64,000 nt of DNA from Colletes latitarsis (GCF_051014445.1 NC_135143.1:2976001-3040000), one strand, 5' to 3'. Shown: positions 43,851 through 55,172, numbered from the stretch's first letter. A program made the numbers and translations. The notes: generated from the letters alone by a model not told the origin.

Positions 43851-44667
43851 ACAGTGTGCTGGACGAATAATATTAACGATCATTTTACGAATGATCAGAA
43901 GTACCACCATGAACAAACCCCACGACGATAATCGCTTCATTTCATGGTTTAATCAATCGAATTTCCACTCCGTCATTAAACTCGAGATTGTTCGCGCCAG
44001 CTTGGCCAACTGTATTCCGCGGCAATTTGTTATTCGTGCGCGATACGGAGTCAGGAAACGATCGCGTAACGACGCATAGCCGTGAAATCGATAACCGTGT
44101 CTCGAGATAGATTGGCGTATTGGTGCCGCGGATAAACAGCAAAATTATTCAGTGTCGCCTCTCAGCAGCCACTGAAACCAATATCCGGCAGCTTCGTCGA
44201 TTTCGCTGTACCCCGTACCCCCGCCTTGCGAAAGAAGCATCTCAAGGCTGACATTATATATTGCCACACCGAAAGAAAACTGGCTGCTCGTGCACAGCTT
44301 CCAACCAATCATCCGTCATAAAGTTCGCCGCCCCTGTGTCGTATCGTTTCGCGTCTCCAGCGTGCATCGATCGCCCGCGAAACCGAGCAGTTCGTCTTCC
44401 GCGTTATCTCACGTACCGTGTACTTGTTTTTCTTTAGGCTAGGTCGGGGATCGAAATCCTGTGGCCGTTTCGCGTTCCTTTTATGCAGTTTCTTTGCGTA
44501 TTTTTTCCATTACGCTCCAAGAGAAAGGTAAACGCACCAATGATAGAAACGATCATTATCGAAATTGAACAGTCTGTACGGTAGAGCACGGTTTTTAACA
44601 CAGGATTTATAGAACATGTCAATTATACTGGTTTTAGATTTATGGAACTCGTTATGGAACTCGTTTA
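43851..44667. other. GC-richer patch at about 43930-44420, no gene recognised
   Basis: Short frames on both strands (43846-44079 plus, 43942-44142 minus) without domains. CpG-rich but no promoter or splice evidence. A short direct repeat TATGGAACTCGTT occurs at about 44641-44664, just before FB-H. Confidence 0.35.
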
Positions 44668-45826
44668 TAAAAAATTTTAATGGGAGATTCTACAGGCCAA
44701 AATAAGACAAAAATAAGAATACCAATTTGTTGATGGAAATTTCGTTAAAAAGTTATTAACGTTTAAAGTTCCGCCCGTACTGAATTTTTTTCTAGAAAGT
44801 GCGTAGGATTTCGGGGATAGGTCTATTCATAAAAAATTATTGTAATTGACCACCGCAACCGAAAATAATTTTTCTAGAACGATTTGAAATTTTTTAATTT
44901 TGTCGAAAAATTTCACACCTTCTCGAATTTTTTTCTCGAAAGTGGGTAAGATTTCAAGGATATGTCTAATGACCATAAATGATTGTAATTGGGACCCGCA
45001 ACCGAAAATAATTTTTTCAGTACGATTCGAAATTTTTTTTTTTATCCTGAAATTTCAGGACCCCCTGTCGATTTTTCTTAAAAATTAGTTTTTGATTTTT
45101 AGTAATTTTCTTTGACGCCCTACAGAAAAGTTGTTTAATACTTTTTTGTAGGTACCTATGGGCTCTACTTCAGAAAAAAGTTTCATTGAAATATGTTCAC
45201 TATTATAGGAGTTATGGCTGTTTGAAAATTGGACCATTTTTATGGGGTTTTTCTCATTTTAGAGGGTCAAGGAACAACTTTTCGAATATTTTTAGAATGT
45301 CTACATATTCTACACTAAAATACGCGTCGTTTGCTTTTTTAAACATTAAAATCGTCCAATCTGTTCAGAAGTTATGACATTTCAAAGGTTCACATGAAAT
45401 TTTGGGGAACATTTCAGGCCTCAGATTATATTTTCGGTGAGGAATTTTTTTCTCGAAAATGCGTAGGAATTCGGGGATATGTCTCATGACCAAAAATGAT
45501 TGTAATTGACCCTTGTAACTAAATATAATTTTTTTAGTATGATTTGCAATTTTTTAATTTCGTCTGAAAATTTCAGTTCTTACTGTAATTCTTATCTCGA
45601 AAGTGGATAGAATTTCAGGGGTATGTGTATTCACCAAAAATGACTGTAATTGAGCCTTGCAACTGAAAATAATTTTTTCAGAATGATTTGAAATTTTGTA
45701 ATTTAATTTTTTAATAACTTTTTAACGAAGCTTCAGTCAAGAAATTGATATTCTTGATTTTCTTCTTATTTTGGTCTCTAGAATCCCCCATTGAAATTTT
45801 TTCCACGGGTGACGGAACTCCCTGTA
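44668..45826 (+). mobile_element. FB foldback element, copy H, left tip missing
   Basis: It starts inside the left TIR (AAAAATTTTAATGGGAGATT); the first about 25 bases (CAGGGTGTTCGGCC...) are absent. The right end GACGGAACTCCCTGTA is degenerate but complete. Four modules and the core are present in the same order as copy A. The plus-strand core frame (45186-45377) and the minus-strand core frame are both largely open. Confidence 0.85.
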
Positions 45827-46924
45827 TATCCTAATTGAAAAGAAAACCGCATTTTAATGAAACTGTTAATGCGACAAGGTTAGATAAAAATATGTGCAAT
45901 CAAATGTAATATTAATAAAATCCCCACTACGCTGTGTCTCGCCCTTAATGAAATCTGATCTCAGCAGATAAGGAAAGATGCAAGGAAAATGTTTTTTTGC
46001 GTAATTTTCATCTTACCTTTATGAAATTATTGAGACTTTTCCGATTAAAATGAGTCCAAACACGACATAAATCGTGAAACGTTTCATGTACGTAATTTAT
46101 TAATTTTTATTAGAGCAATCACACTTACGTCAAATGGAATATGTTTCCTGTTCAACTACAAAGTATCGAATGTTTTTCATAACAACGGTTATTGTCTTTA
46201 CAAGCATCGAACCGTTTAAGCGATTTCTTCTCATTTGGTTATTATGTATATCTTTAATTTTGATTGTTTTCTATAAGTAACATAGGAAGACTCAGTACTA
46301 TGAAACAGCTAGAAAAAGTGTAACAACTTTGCTTACATTATTTTTGAAGATATCATATAATATTGATATTATGTAATTTTTGAACGTATCTTTTAGTTAT
46401 AACCCCTCGAACGTATCTTGCAAATTATTTGGAATGTTCTATTAATTTCATGAAAACACTGTCACCGAAATGTTGATGACGGGGCTTCTGGGAAAGCTCA
46501 ACCGTGTTAAGTTGATTGATTCATTTTAATCGGAAGAACCTCAACAACCCACCTGTGTACCATTTTCGTAAGGGTGAGACGAAAATTGAGGAAAGCGTCA
46601 TTCTCTTTATTGCGCGAGTACTCTTTTCTCTCGAGGTATCCCTTTGAAGTACCGAGTCTCGACGTTATATCTATTCTCTCGCTTTGTTGAGCCGTGCTCG
46701 AGTCAATCCCGAGAAGAAAACCACCACGCGAGAATTTAACTGCTGGATCCGGACTTGGTTAAATTAAAGTGTGCTCTACTGTACTGTAGTATTTAGACCA
46801 ACCGGGGGCTGTGGCACACCGTTGGAAAGCTTACGAGTAGAATCGAAAAAAAGTGGTCACCGTGAACGTCCCAATCAGAAAATATAGGGGTGAACCTATC
46901 AGAATACTACCTTCTCATCGATCG
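45827..46924. other. No gene recognised
   Basis: AT-rich with a mildly GC-richer patch at about 46480-46760. Nothing identifiable. Confidence 0.35.
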
Positions 46925-46928
46925 AATG

Positions 46929-47205
46929 TTTTTTATCCATTTTGTCATGGCACACAACTAATAGAAAAAATAATTAATCAAGTTGATTGCATATCAATAA
47001 TTTTCTAAAAAAATTAAGATTAAATCTAAAGACGAATCAGGGTGAGGTGGGCTATAGTATTCGAACGCAACATTTTTTATCCATTTTGTCATGGCATACA
47101 AGTAACAGAAAAAATAATTAAACAAGTTGGTTGCATTTTAATGATTTCGAAAAAAAATTAAGATTAAATCTGAAGACGGATCAGGGTTAGTTGGGCTAGA
47201 ATTTT
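46929..47205. repeat. Tandem duplication, about 144-bp unit, two copies
   Basis: TTATCCATTTTGTCATGGCA, AATAATTAA(T/A)CAAGTTG and AATTAAGATTAAATCT each occur twice, 144 bases apart, ending in CAGGGT(G/T)AG(G/T)TGGGCTA. The copies differ at scattered positions, so the duplication is not very recent. Confidence 0.8.
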
Positions 47206-47825
47206 TAAGAGGATCAGAGAGAGTTCACTACCCATCTTTGTATCATTCCTGACGGGTTTCAATAAAATTTATAGATTTGTGTATGAAAGGACATCGTTCA
47301 AATGAAAATCCTATCCAGATACACCCTTCGTTGATCCCCTGTATCTCATGAACAGGAGGGTTCTAGCAACCAATTTCATTGTAATCCTTGAGGCATAAGC
47401 TTTCGAATAAGATACGACACACTTCCCTGGTCATTCTTCCAATAACTAAAGCGGTGTCCGAAATATTTCCAACCAGGCATTATAAAATATTGCGGTGGTC
47501 GATGTAACCTTATAAAATATTGTTCTGCGTCATAAATTCGTTTCATATATTTTTAATAAACTGAATTCGAAGTAATACAAAAATATTTATTCATAACTTA
47601 TTTTGCACATTTATTTTTTCCGTTATTTCGATACGGTTGAACTGTTAATCATTACACAACATACTGTTTCTTTTTTTTTTAAATTATAAGTTATTTTACA
47701 ATTTGTCCAATAAGGACATTCGGCAAATCATTTTAGCGTTTTCTAATTAGTAACACATAAGTGATGCTTATTCACTACTGAGTATCTGCATTTGATTAAA
47801 TGCAATAGTATTTTATTAATATGGG
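47206..47825. other. No gene recognised
   Basis: AT-rich, no recognised repeat or frame of note. Confidence 0.35.
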
Positions 47826-48000
47826 AAGGTACTCGAAGGGTTAAATTTCGTTTTTCCCGTTTTCGAGGAAGTCTTATACAATGTACATTTAATTACTCTG
47901 CGACATTCTACTCTATTTTGTTGTCTATATTATTTTGTACATTTTTTTCATTTCATTTCCTACGTTTCCTGTTCTTAAAAGTTTCTTTCAAAGTTTTACA
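47826..48000 (+). repeat. R4 repeat, copy 1
   Basis: The first part (GGTACTCGAAGGGTTAAATT, TTCGTTTTTCCCGTTTTCGA) matches 52992-53058. The second part (TTCATTTCCTACGTTTCCTG, TTCTTAAAAGTTTCTTTCAA) matches the minus strand of 61311-61390. No coding content; class unknown. Confidence 0.55.
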
Positions 48001-48366
48001 TATCTTTATATGTATAATCATTTTTCTATAATTGCATTATAGTACTACTTTTTTCTTACTTTTATTAGTGTTCCTCACCATACTAACATTACTATTAGAA
48101 AAAGTATATAATTCACTTTGGTTTTGTTTGGCATCATTTCCTTTGGAAAAAACTCAGCAATGCGATTAAAAGAACTTCATAGTCATAAATTGGAAAATAT
48201 AAAAATATTATTTTTGTTATTTCGATGATTAGTAGTTGCATCATTATATGTATAAGTGAGGGGCCACTGTATGGCGTTTAACACATTGACTGCCACGTTA
48301 CTCACACATGGATGGCGTGATTTTTCATTAAGGAGCTAAAAAAATTACTTCTCAAGGTTAGGTCTG
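48001..48366. other. No gene recognised; possible pogo-like end at about 48254-48275
   Basis: AT-rich. GTGAGGGGCCACTGTATGG, read inward on the minus strand as CAGTGGCCCCTCACTTATAC, resembles a pogo/Tigger terminus, but no partner end was found. Confidence 0.3.
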
Positions 48367-48610
48367 GTTCACGGGAGAATCTTCTCTAACGTTTTTAACA
48401 AATGATCTCCCGCCATTGTTAGAAGATGTATCTTTAACATTCCGTAAAAACGACTGGATACAATTAGATGGATGTCCAGTACTAACACAGTATCCCTAAC
48501 AATGAATTGGTAGAGGGGGACCAAGAAATTGGTCACCTGACCTTATCCCGTTAGATTTTTACTTATGGGGCACTCTGAAAGAAAAAGTTTACAATATAGA
48601 AATACGTACA
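48367..48610 (+). pseudogene. DD41D-type mariner-superfamily transposase fragment
   Basis: The plus strand reads FTGESSLTFLTNDLPPLLED, VSLTFRKNDWIQLDGCPVLT, stops, then IGRGGPRNWSPDLIPLDFYL, WGTLKEKVYNIEIRTRDI. It parallels the relic at 55.7-56.15 kb (HLTGERYEHF, LENVPLN, HDGCPAYYA, GRWIERGG-like, SLDLTSLDFF). The LDG aspartate and the LIPLD aspartate correspond to the second and third catalytic positions. Part of the stretch between them is deleted and contains two stops. It ends abruptly next to an oppositely oriented mariner remnant. Confidence 0.7.
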
Positions 48611-48621
48611 AGAGATATATA

Positions 48622-48960
48622 TAGCTTTATTTTTCAACATAGTCTTCTCTTAAGTCAATACACTTTTCCCAGCGATGCTGTAATCCTGTTAGCCCTTCCA
48701 AATAGTAGTTGGTGTCTTGCCCTGCAAAGTAGGCTCGCTCTGTCCTCCAAGCGATATTCTAAGCTTAAAAAAAAAGGAAAAAGTCGCTGGGGGCCAGATC
48801 TGGTGAATACAGTGGTTGGTCAACCAATTCGAAACGCAATTCGTGAATTTTGATTATGGCGACTGCCGAAATGTGAGCTGGTTCATCTTTACAAAAATAC
48901 TGATATCGACTGACACAAACGTCTCCCAAACAACAACTGAGCGTCCAAAATTGCTGAAAT
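48622..48960 (-). pseudogene. Mariner transposase remnant (DD34D), C-terminal half
   Basis: On the minus strand: DEPAHISAVAIIKIHELRFE (second catalytic Asp, QDNAPAHTS in active relatives), LVDQPLYSPDLAPSDFFLF (third Asp), then after a shift GKTPTTIWKG and HRWEKCIDLREDYVEK with a stop. HRWEKCI.L.GDYVEK is the characteristic C-terminus of one mariner subgroup, distinct from the irritans-type element at 13.3 kb. It contains frameshifts and has lost its N-terminus. The frame at 48854-49090 is a shadow frame over its upstream part. The stop lies about 12 bases from the end of the DD41D fragment. Confidence 0.75.
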
Positions 48961-48989
48961 TTTCACAGACATTTGTCAAAGCGTGTACC

Positions 48990-49945
48990 ATTGTACTACC
49001 AGAATGGTTTTGATGAGAAATTCCACCTTCATGACGAGGCTTAAAACTTTTCAGTCGGCCCTCGAGTCCCAAGCGTGGTCGCACGTGCACGGTCTAGCGG
49101 GCGCCCATTTTGCCTCGACACTTGCAATTTTTTCCCCCATTTTGAAATAATATACGAACCGGGCAATCGTTCCTTTCACCTCGGTCGCCGGATTATCGAG
49201 CGCGGGGCAAAATTCACGGTTTGGTAGCCTCGAATCCCGGACGTCCAGTTTCTCGTTCGACACCTCGCGCCTCGACGGCCGCAGACCACCATCGCGGCGT
49301 CGGCAGCGGGCTTATACAAATGCAAATCCATTAAGCTCGCGACTAAGCTTAGGCTTTTATCGAAAAACCTCTTCGCGCCCCTCCGGGAGGACAACCAGGG
49401 CGCTGTTCTATTTCGTTTCCTCGGCCCAATCGGCCAGCCACTCCGGCTCATCGCGGAGAATTAACGGCGCTGTTCGAGTGTTTTTAATCCCTAGGAAATT
49501 TCGACCCCGTCCGCTGGCCCACCCTTCGAGCCGTTCAAATAACATATGCAAATGCATGGCTATACTCCTGGGGATTGACGATCGATGAAATCTTCGTAGG
49601 TGGTTGTTTAATTTTTGTTTTCTCCTGACCAGGACCATATAGAGGATCGATCGTATAAACCGTGTCGCGGTGGTTCTCTGTTTAACTCAATACGGTTCGT
49701 TTGTTCGGTCGGAGAATCATTTTTTGCCCCCAAAAGGGCGGATTCGTGGTTAAGAGCATCGGACCGTTCGAGTTCAGGCTTTTATTAGAGGCGAGCGCGA
49801 AACGATGGGACGAAATGAGAAAACTTTTTACCAGGGATTTCAAAGCCGAGAGCTTTCGAGCACTTTCGAAAGGCGATTTTGTCGCGCGATAGACGCCCCA
49901 TCGTATTTCGGTTGTCTCTTGGATCTTTCATTATTAACTGCGTTA
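48990..49945. other. CpG-rich island with two octamer motifs, no gene recognised
   Basis: GC-rich from about 49020 to 49900. The exact octamer ATGCAAAT (a POU-factor binding motif) occurs at 49320-49327 and 49546-49553. Minus-strand frames (49176-49451, 49408-49638) have no known domain. The island could be a regulatory element or part of an unannotated gene; the sequence alone does not decide. Confidence 0.4.
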
Positions 49946-50557
49946 TACAGTGAAGAGCATAACTGAACCAATAATCACATATTTTGTATGTGTTAAGAAT
50001 AACTGAAAATCGGTGAGGTAGTAGGCGATCTACGTTAATATGTACGAAATAAACAGACACGTGACATGTATTGTCTTGATTCAAATGTATCTGCCATGTA
50101 TGTTTGTCCGTATGTATGTATGTAGGTATGCATGTATGCATGTATGTATATAAATATGGTCTGCGCTGTGAGGAATGTTCTAGAAGAAAAGTGTGAGCCG
50201 TTGTCGAAGTGATAAAGTAATTTGTAATACATAATCTGTTAATCGTCTAAAATAAAAACCCTAATATAAAATTAACAGTATGTATCATTATTTAACCCAA
50301 AAGAGTTGTGGATAAAATATTAAAAATAAGTAACATATTAAATAATGCCAAGACGTGGTGCAAAACCGAGTCAATCTATTCTTGTTTTCATTGTCAAACG
50401 AGAAGACATTAACTACTAAAAGAATTTCTTATGTTACCCCTAACTGTGATAAAAATAACTACAACGTTTATTTTTTAATATTCTCTTATATTCTTAGCAA
50501 TAAGTAATGATTTATGCAAAACTTTTGGTTATTGATTCAGTTATGCTCCTTACTGTA
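49946..50557 (-). mobile_element. R5 repeat, copy 3; complete miniature TIR element
   Basis: The left end TACAGTGAAGAGCATAACTG and the reverse complement of the right end, TACAGTAAGGAGCATAACTG, match over about 28 bp with few differences. TA at each end fits a Tc1/mariner target. The interior contains the R5 landmarks shared with 33.0 and 39.1 kb and a GTAT/GCAT microsatellite at about 50097-50150. No transposase; 612 bp. Confidence 0.7.
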
Positions 50558-51349
50558 GGTGATATGTTCATATTTGCTTAAATCAGTATCATTGTAAATT
50601 GATTTTAAACGATTTCATCATGTAGGTACTTTGTTACTTAAATGCCATAAAACATTTATTACTGACAAATTTAGAGAACTATTGTTCCTTCTGATGTTCC
50701 AAAAAGTATATATCTGCAACTTTGTCTTCAGTTCAATCTAGTTCAAGGATCTATAATACGTATTTGTCGATTAAACTTCCTATTAGTAAATTTAATATTT
50801 ATTTTATGAGTTTCTATTCAAATAAAGAATTTGTGAAAATACTTATTTCCTTCAAAGACAAATATAGTATCTGGCCCTTCAAAAAAATAGTTTTCCGACC
50901 CCTATTCTAGTTTATTTGGTTTTTAGTGCGACCAGTGTTTGCCACGATGATCAACAAATCACGGAGACACGCGTTCGAATATATCGAAATTAATATTTAC
51001 GGACTTATGCACAGTCTTGATCAGTTACCGTAAGTTTGGTTAAAATGGTAGAAACAGCATCGTTGGAGTCCATGTGAAATCGCATTAACGCAAAGCGCTA
51101 TGCAGCGGTGAAGTCTTTTGTCTCGTTTAACCGTAATTCCACTGGGATGTGATTTTGCGTGACGCACCAATTTTTAGTAATTGTAGAATCTATAAGTAAA
51201 TTTATCTACTAACGACATTGTATGCATTACTACATTTGTAAAATACATTTACTTGTATTAATAATACGCAAATTATTATGCGTACTTTCTATTTTGTAGC
51301 ATTCCTAACGAGAGTAGTGTTATTTGATATTTTACAAAATTAGCCACAT
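50558..51349. other. No gene recognised
   Basis: AT-rich with a small GC-richer patch at about 50990-51130. Nothing identifiable. Confidence 0.35.
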
Positions 51350-51612
51350 GACCACCATAGTGATATTATACAATGATCCCTCGTTAATATTCGCTAGCTT
51401 GGGTTCGCGACGCGAACGTTATCAAGGGAGATACTATTAAGTTGTCGATTGTTATCTGTGTTAGTCGCATCGCAAAAGTGAAAAACACTGAGAATGATTG
51501 AAATAGATAGAAATGTTCTACATCTGTTTATTCTACAGATTCTAAAATCGTTCAGAAATCAAAGTATGTACATGTGTAGCTTTTTACAAATTGCGTGATT
51601 TTCGTATGTTAG
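51350..51612 (-). mobile_element. R9 repeat, copy 2; pogo-like miniature element
   Basis: The minus strand matches 7975-8195: CATACGAAAATCACGCAATT, TACTTTGATTTCTGAACGAT, AACGAGGGATCATTGTATAA. It has an additional GC-rich segment (TTCGCGTCGCGAACCCAAGC) not present in copy 1. No coding content. Confidence 0.55.
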
Positions 51613-51927
51613 CTCCAGTTAAAAATAGCGAAGATTGATTCGCTAATAACGTTACGTTTCTTCATCAATCTATTCTTTCGTATCGCAATTATAATTGCTT
51701 CGCATTTTTTAAGCGAGTTCAACATCTGGTCCTTATGTATTTTATCTTCCTTATTTTTAACCCTCCGAGTACAGGACTTCGCAGCCAGTACCGGAGTCAT
51801 TTATGACTCACACTAACATTTCATTAATACAGATATCTTTTCTCTTACTGGAAACTTGAGCTCATGCATGCATATATGTCTTCCTTCATGAAAACGTTGT
51901 AAAGGAATGCAACCACTAGAAAACTTC
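51613..51927. other. No gene recognised
   Basis: Short minus-strand frame 51609-51800 (63 codons) without a known domain, otherwise AT-rich. Confidence 0.35.
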
Positions 51928-52757
51928 TCTGTCTGTCAACCACCTCTGGGAAAAATTTGAAAGGGAGATAGTAGAGGCCAAAATAAGACGAAAATCAAGA
52001 ATACCAATTTGTTGATTGAGGTTTCGTTAAAAAGTTATTAACGTTTAAAGTTCCATATCGACCGGAAAATTTTTCGACGAAATTAAAAAATTTCAAATCA
52101 TTCTGAAAAAATTAGTTTTGCTTGCGGGGGTCAGTTACAATCATTTTTGGTGAATAGATATATTCTCAAAGTCCTACACACTTTCGAAAAAAAAATTCAT
52201 TACCGAAAATATAATCTGAGGCCTGAAATGATTCCCCAAAATTTTATGTGAATCTTTAAAATGTCATAACTTCTGAACGGATTGGACGAGTTTAATGTTT
52301 AAAAAAGCAAACGACGCGTATTTTAGTCAAGAATATGTAGAAATTGTAAAAATATCGGAAAAGTTGTTCTTTAACACCGTAAAGTTGGAAAAACCCCATA
52401 AACATGGTCGAAATTTCAAATAATCATAACTTCTATAATAGTAAATATATTTGATTGAAATTTAGTCTGGAAGTGGAGCTCACGGATACCTACAAAAAAG
52501 TATTAGACAACATTTCCGTACAGCGTCAAACAAATTTATAAAAATTCAAAAACGAATCTTTAAAAAAAATCGACAGGGTGTAGGTGCCTAAATTTTTCGG
52601 CGAAATTGAAAAGTTTCAAATCATTCTGGATAAATTTCATTAATAACTTTTTGACGAAGCCTCAATCAACAAATTGGTATTCTTGATTTTCGTCTTATTT
52701 TGGTCTCTAGAATCGCTCATTAAAATTTTTCCCAGGGGTGGCCGAACAGCTTGTGTA
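51928..52757 (+). mobile_element. FB foldback element, copy I, core inverted (subfamily II)
   Basis: The left end is degenerate (CTGTCTGTCAACCACCTCTG); the right end ...GTGGCCGAACAGCTTGTGTA is also mutated. The left TIR is followed by GTTTAAAGTTCCATATCGAC as in copy G. The core CATAACTTCTGAACGGATTG is inverted relative to copies A-C, F and H. The core frame contains a stop. About 830 bp. Confidence 0.85.
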
Positions 52758-54786
52758 GCTGAAGTTAGTCCAATGAGTCGAAACATCAACCGAGCGTTAA
52801 AAGCAGAAAAGGACAAGTAAGAAGCAAAGAGGTCTGTGAAAAAAATAGTGGATACGGAGAGCGATAGTCGTATTGGTTGCGACACTACACGCAAGACGCA
52901 GGTACATACGTACCACAATTATCTCCGTCGCAATAGCGAGACTTAGTGCGTGTATCGAGGGAAGTGACGAGCCAACAGTGACTCCGGCACAGTACTCGGA
53001 AAGTTAAATCTCGTTTTTCACATTTTCATAGAAGTATGTATGAACATTTAATGACTAGGCCTAGTCTTAGGTCAAGAATTGATGGGGATGGCTCCGCGAA
53101 CAATAGCGAACGTTTCTTTCTTCCGAATAACAACTCAATTTGAAAGTCAATTTTCTTAAAAATGAAACCACATATAATATAATTTTACCATATATTTTTG
53201 CCCTATCTTTGAATACAAAATCATCTCTTTGTCATATCACGTTACGCAAGGTCCCGTATAAAGTAAAAGGGTGTTTCATTTCGATGCAACTTTGACTTAG
53301 GATCTGCCACGTTCCCCGAGTTAGCGATTTTCGCTTGCGTCGAACTAGTCAATCTACTTTTTCTAGCAGGAATAAATCGGTGCATCCTTTTGTTCCGTCG
53401 CCTTTCGAGGTATCCCACTTGAAAACTAGTGAAATTTTCGGTGGCGCACGGAGCTAACAAAGGAAACGATTGCCTTGGGTTAGACGGCACGGTCCTGACG
53501 TTGTGCAACTCGCGAATCTCGGTGAATTTGCATGTTTATCTCGCCGGTTGTCGTTTTTTCCTCGTTTGCTGGAATAACGAGGCTCTAGCGCGAGCTTCGG
53601 GCCCCCAATAATCGCTCTTCTCCGCGACACGCTGGCACGATGCCCTCACGATTCTCTCGAGTAGTCGTCCTCACGGCGTCGACGGGCTTCGAGTTTCTTT
53701 CCGTAGGGTCGGTTGGGTCGTGGGGGGGTTGGCAGAGAGATACACGGTCGAGATACGCACGGATAACCGCGTGTTCTAACTGGGTTACTGCTGCCAAGAG
53801 AACGGCTTTCTCTTGCCCTTGGGAAAACGTTGCTTCGATGACGCGGTCCCGCTACGTTTTCCTCTTCGCCTTCGTTTCTCTCATCTTTCGCCATTTCCCG
53901 CGATCTTTCGGCCTCGCGAGCTTCCCGCGTTCGATCGGCCTCTGACGTAACTCGGAATCATTGTCCGAGCTTCGAGAGCACAGCCGCGAGACGCACAATG
54001 GTCGATTGTGTGTCGCGCGGTTCTCACGAATCCGTGTACCAGCATTACGCCAGCCAATTTCCTCGTTCGCTTTCCCTTCTACGGTTGGAAGAAATTCACC
54101 TGTCGATGGAGCATCCGGATGGTATGTGAAAATGCGATCGAGCGGAGGGGGGCCTAAATTTGTCAGCGTTATTGGCTTCTAGCTTTCGAAACACACTGCG
54201 GAAGACCCGGGGGCGATATAGTAACACGTAACACGTAACTGTCGCCACGATTTTTCAAGCACTTCCGACGGTCTGACAGAAAATTGTACCAAATAAAAAT
54301 TAATCAGTTTCTGGTCAGCTACGAATTGCAATATGAAAATCACCAAAAAATTTCTTTATTCAAAAATAGTAAAGATCACTTCAATTTTTTTAAATTGCGT
54401 TGTATATGTTTTACTTTTTGTAACGAAGAGTATTTTTTATATCAAGAATTAACATCATCAACTAAAAATTAATTTTGATACTGTATGTAAAAAATAATGC
54501 TCAATGAAATAAAGAAAATTGTTGAAATTGTTTATAATTGACAAGGAATATCTTTAGAGTCCTAAACGGACTCGTACTTTTACGAATTGGAATATTTTCG
54601 TTAAAAGAAATTGCTTCATTTCTTTTGTTGATATCTTACTAATCTAAAGTTTTGTTAGAATCTCCAAAACAAGTATTTTGATCATGTTCTTCGGTTTTTT
54701 TTCAAGATAATCGTTAAAATGGGCGTTTATAGATGCGAAGATTAAGGTAATTTAGAAATTAGAAAACATAAATTTGCGTCCGTATC
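52758..54786. other. R4 fragment at 52992-53058, then a GC-rich island at about 53240-54270
   Basis: TACTCGGAAAGTTAAATCTC followed by TTTTTCACATTTTCATAGAA at 52992-53058 repeats the first half of the R4 copy at 47826. The island at 53240-54270 is CpG-rich with frames on both strands (for example 53640-53945 plus, 101 codons) lacking any recognisable domain. 54280-54786 is AT-rich. Confidence 0.45.
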
Positions 54787-55172
54787 TGTGTATAATTTTG
54801 TATTGATAAAGCTAGCTCTTTTAATGAATTTAGTCAAAGTATGTTTTTACTAAATCTAACTAATTTTTTCCTAAAGAGAGCCAGTTTTAATAATACAAAA
54901 TTATGATTCGATTTACAATAGTTGTACAAAGAAAAATTAAGATTCGCATAATAATGTTACTTACATTCTATAGTTATCAAGTAGAGGCTAAAACATTACG
55001 TTAAAACGTTAAAATCATTATTAATACAATTCCGTTTACATGTTGAAATATTGGAACATTTTAGTCACTACTTGATAATTCCTGAATGTAAATAACATTA
55101 TTATACGAATCTTAATTTTCCTTCGAACAATTTTGAACGAATACATAATTTTACATTATTAAAGCTGACCTG
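54787..55172. repeat. Multi-arm palindrome, main arms about 125 bp
   Basis: 54878-55010 pairs with 55050-55172 in inverted orientation; for example AAGAAAAATTAAGATTCGCA...TAATGTTACTTACATTC pairs with GAATGTAAATAACATTATTA...CGAATCTTAATTTTC. A third related arm, ATAATTTTGTATTGATAAAG at about 54792, is inverted relative to the left arm's TTTTAATAATACAAAATTAT. The main arms look about 80% matched. No coding content. It may be an inverted-repeat element inserted into or duplicating a relative. Confidence 0.75.

Noticed and set aside
48854..49090. 78-codon minus-strand frame
   Set aside because: Overlaps the mariner remnant in a different frame from its catalytic motifs, and runs into the GC island.
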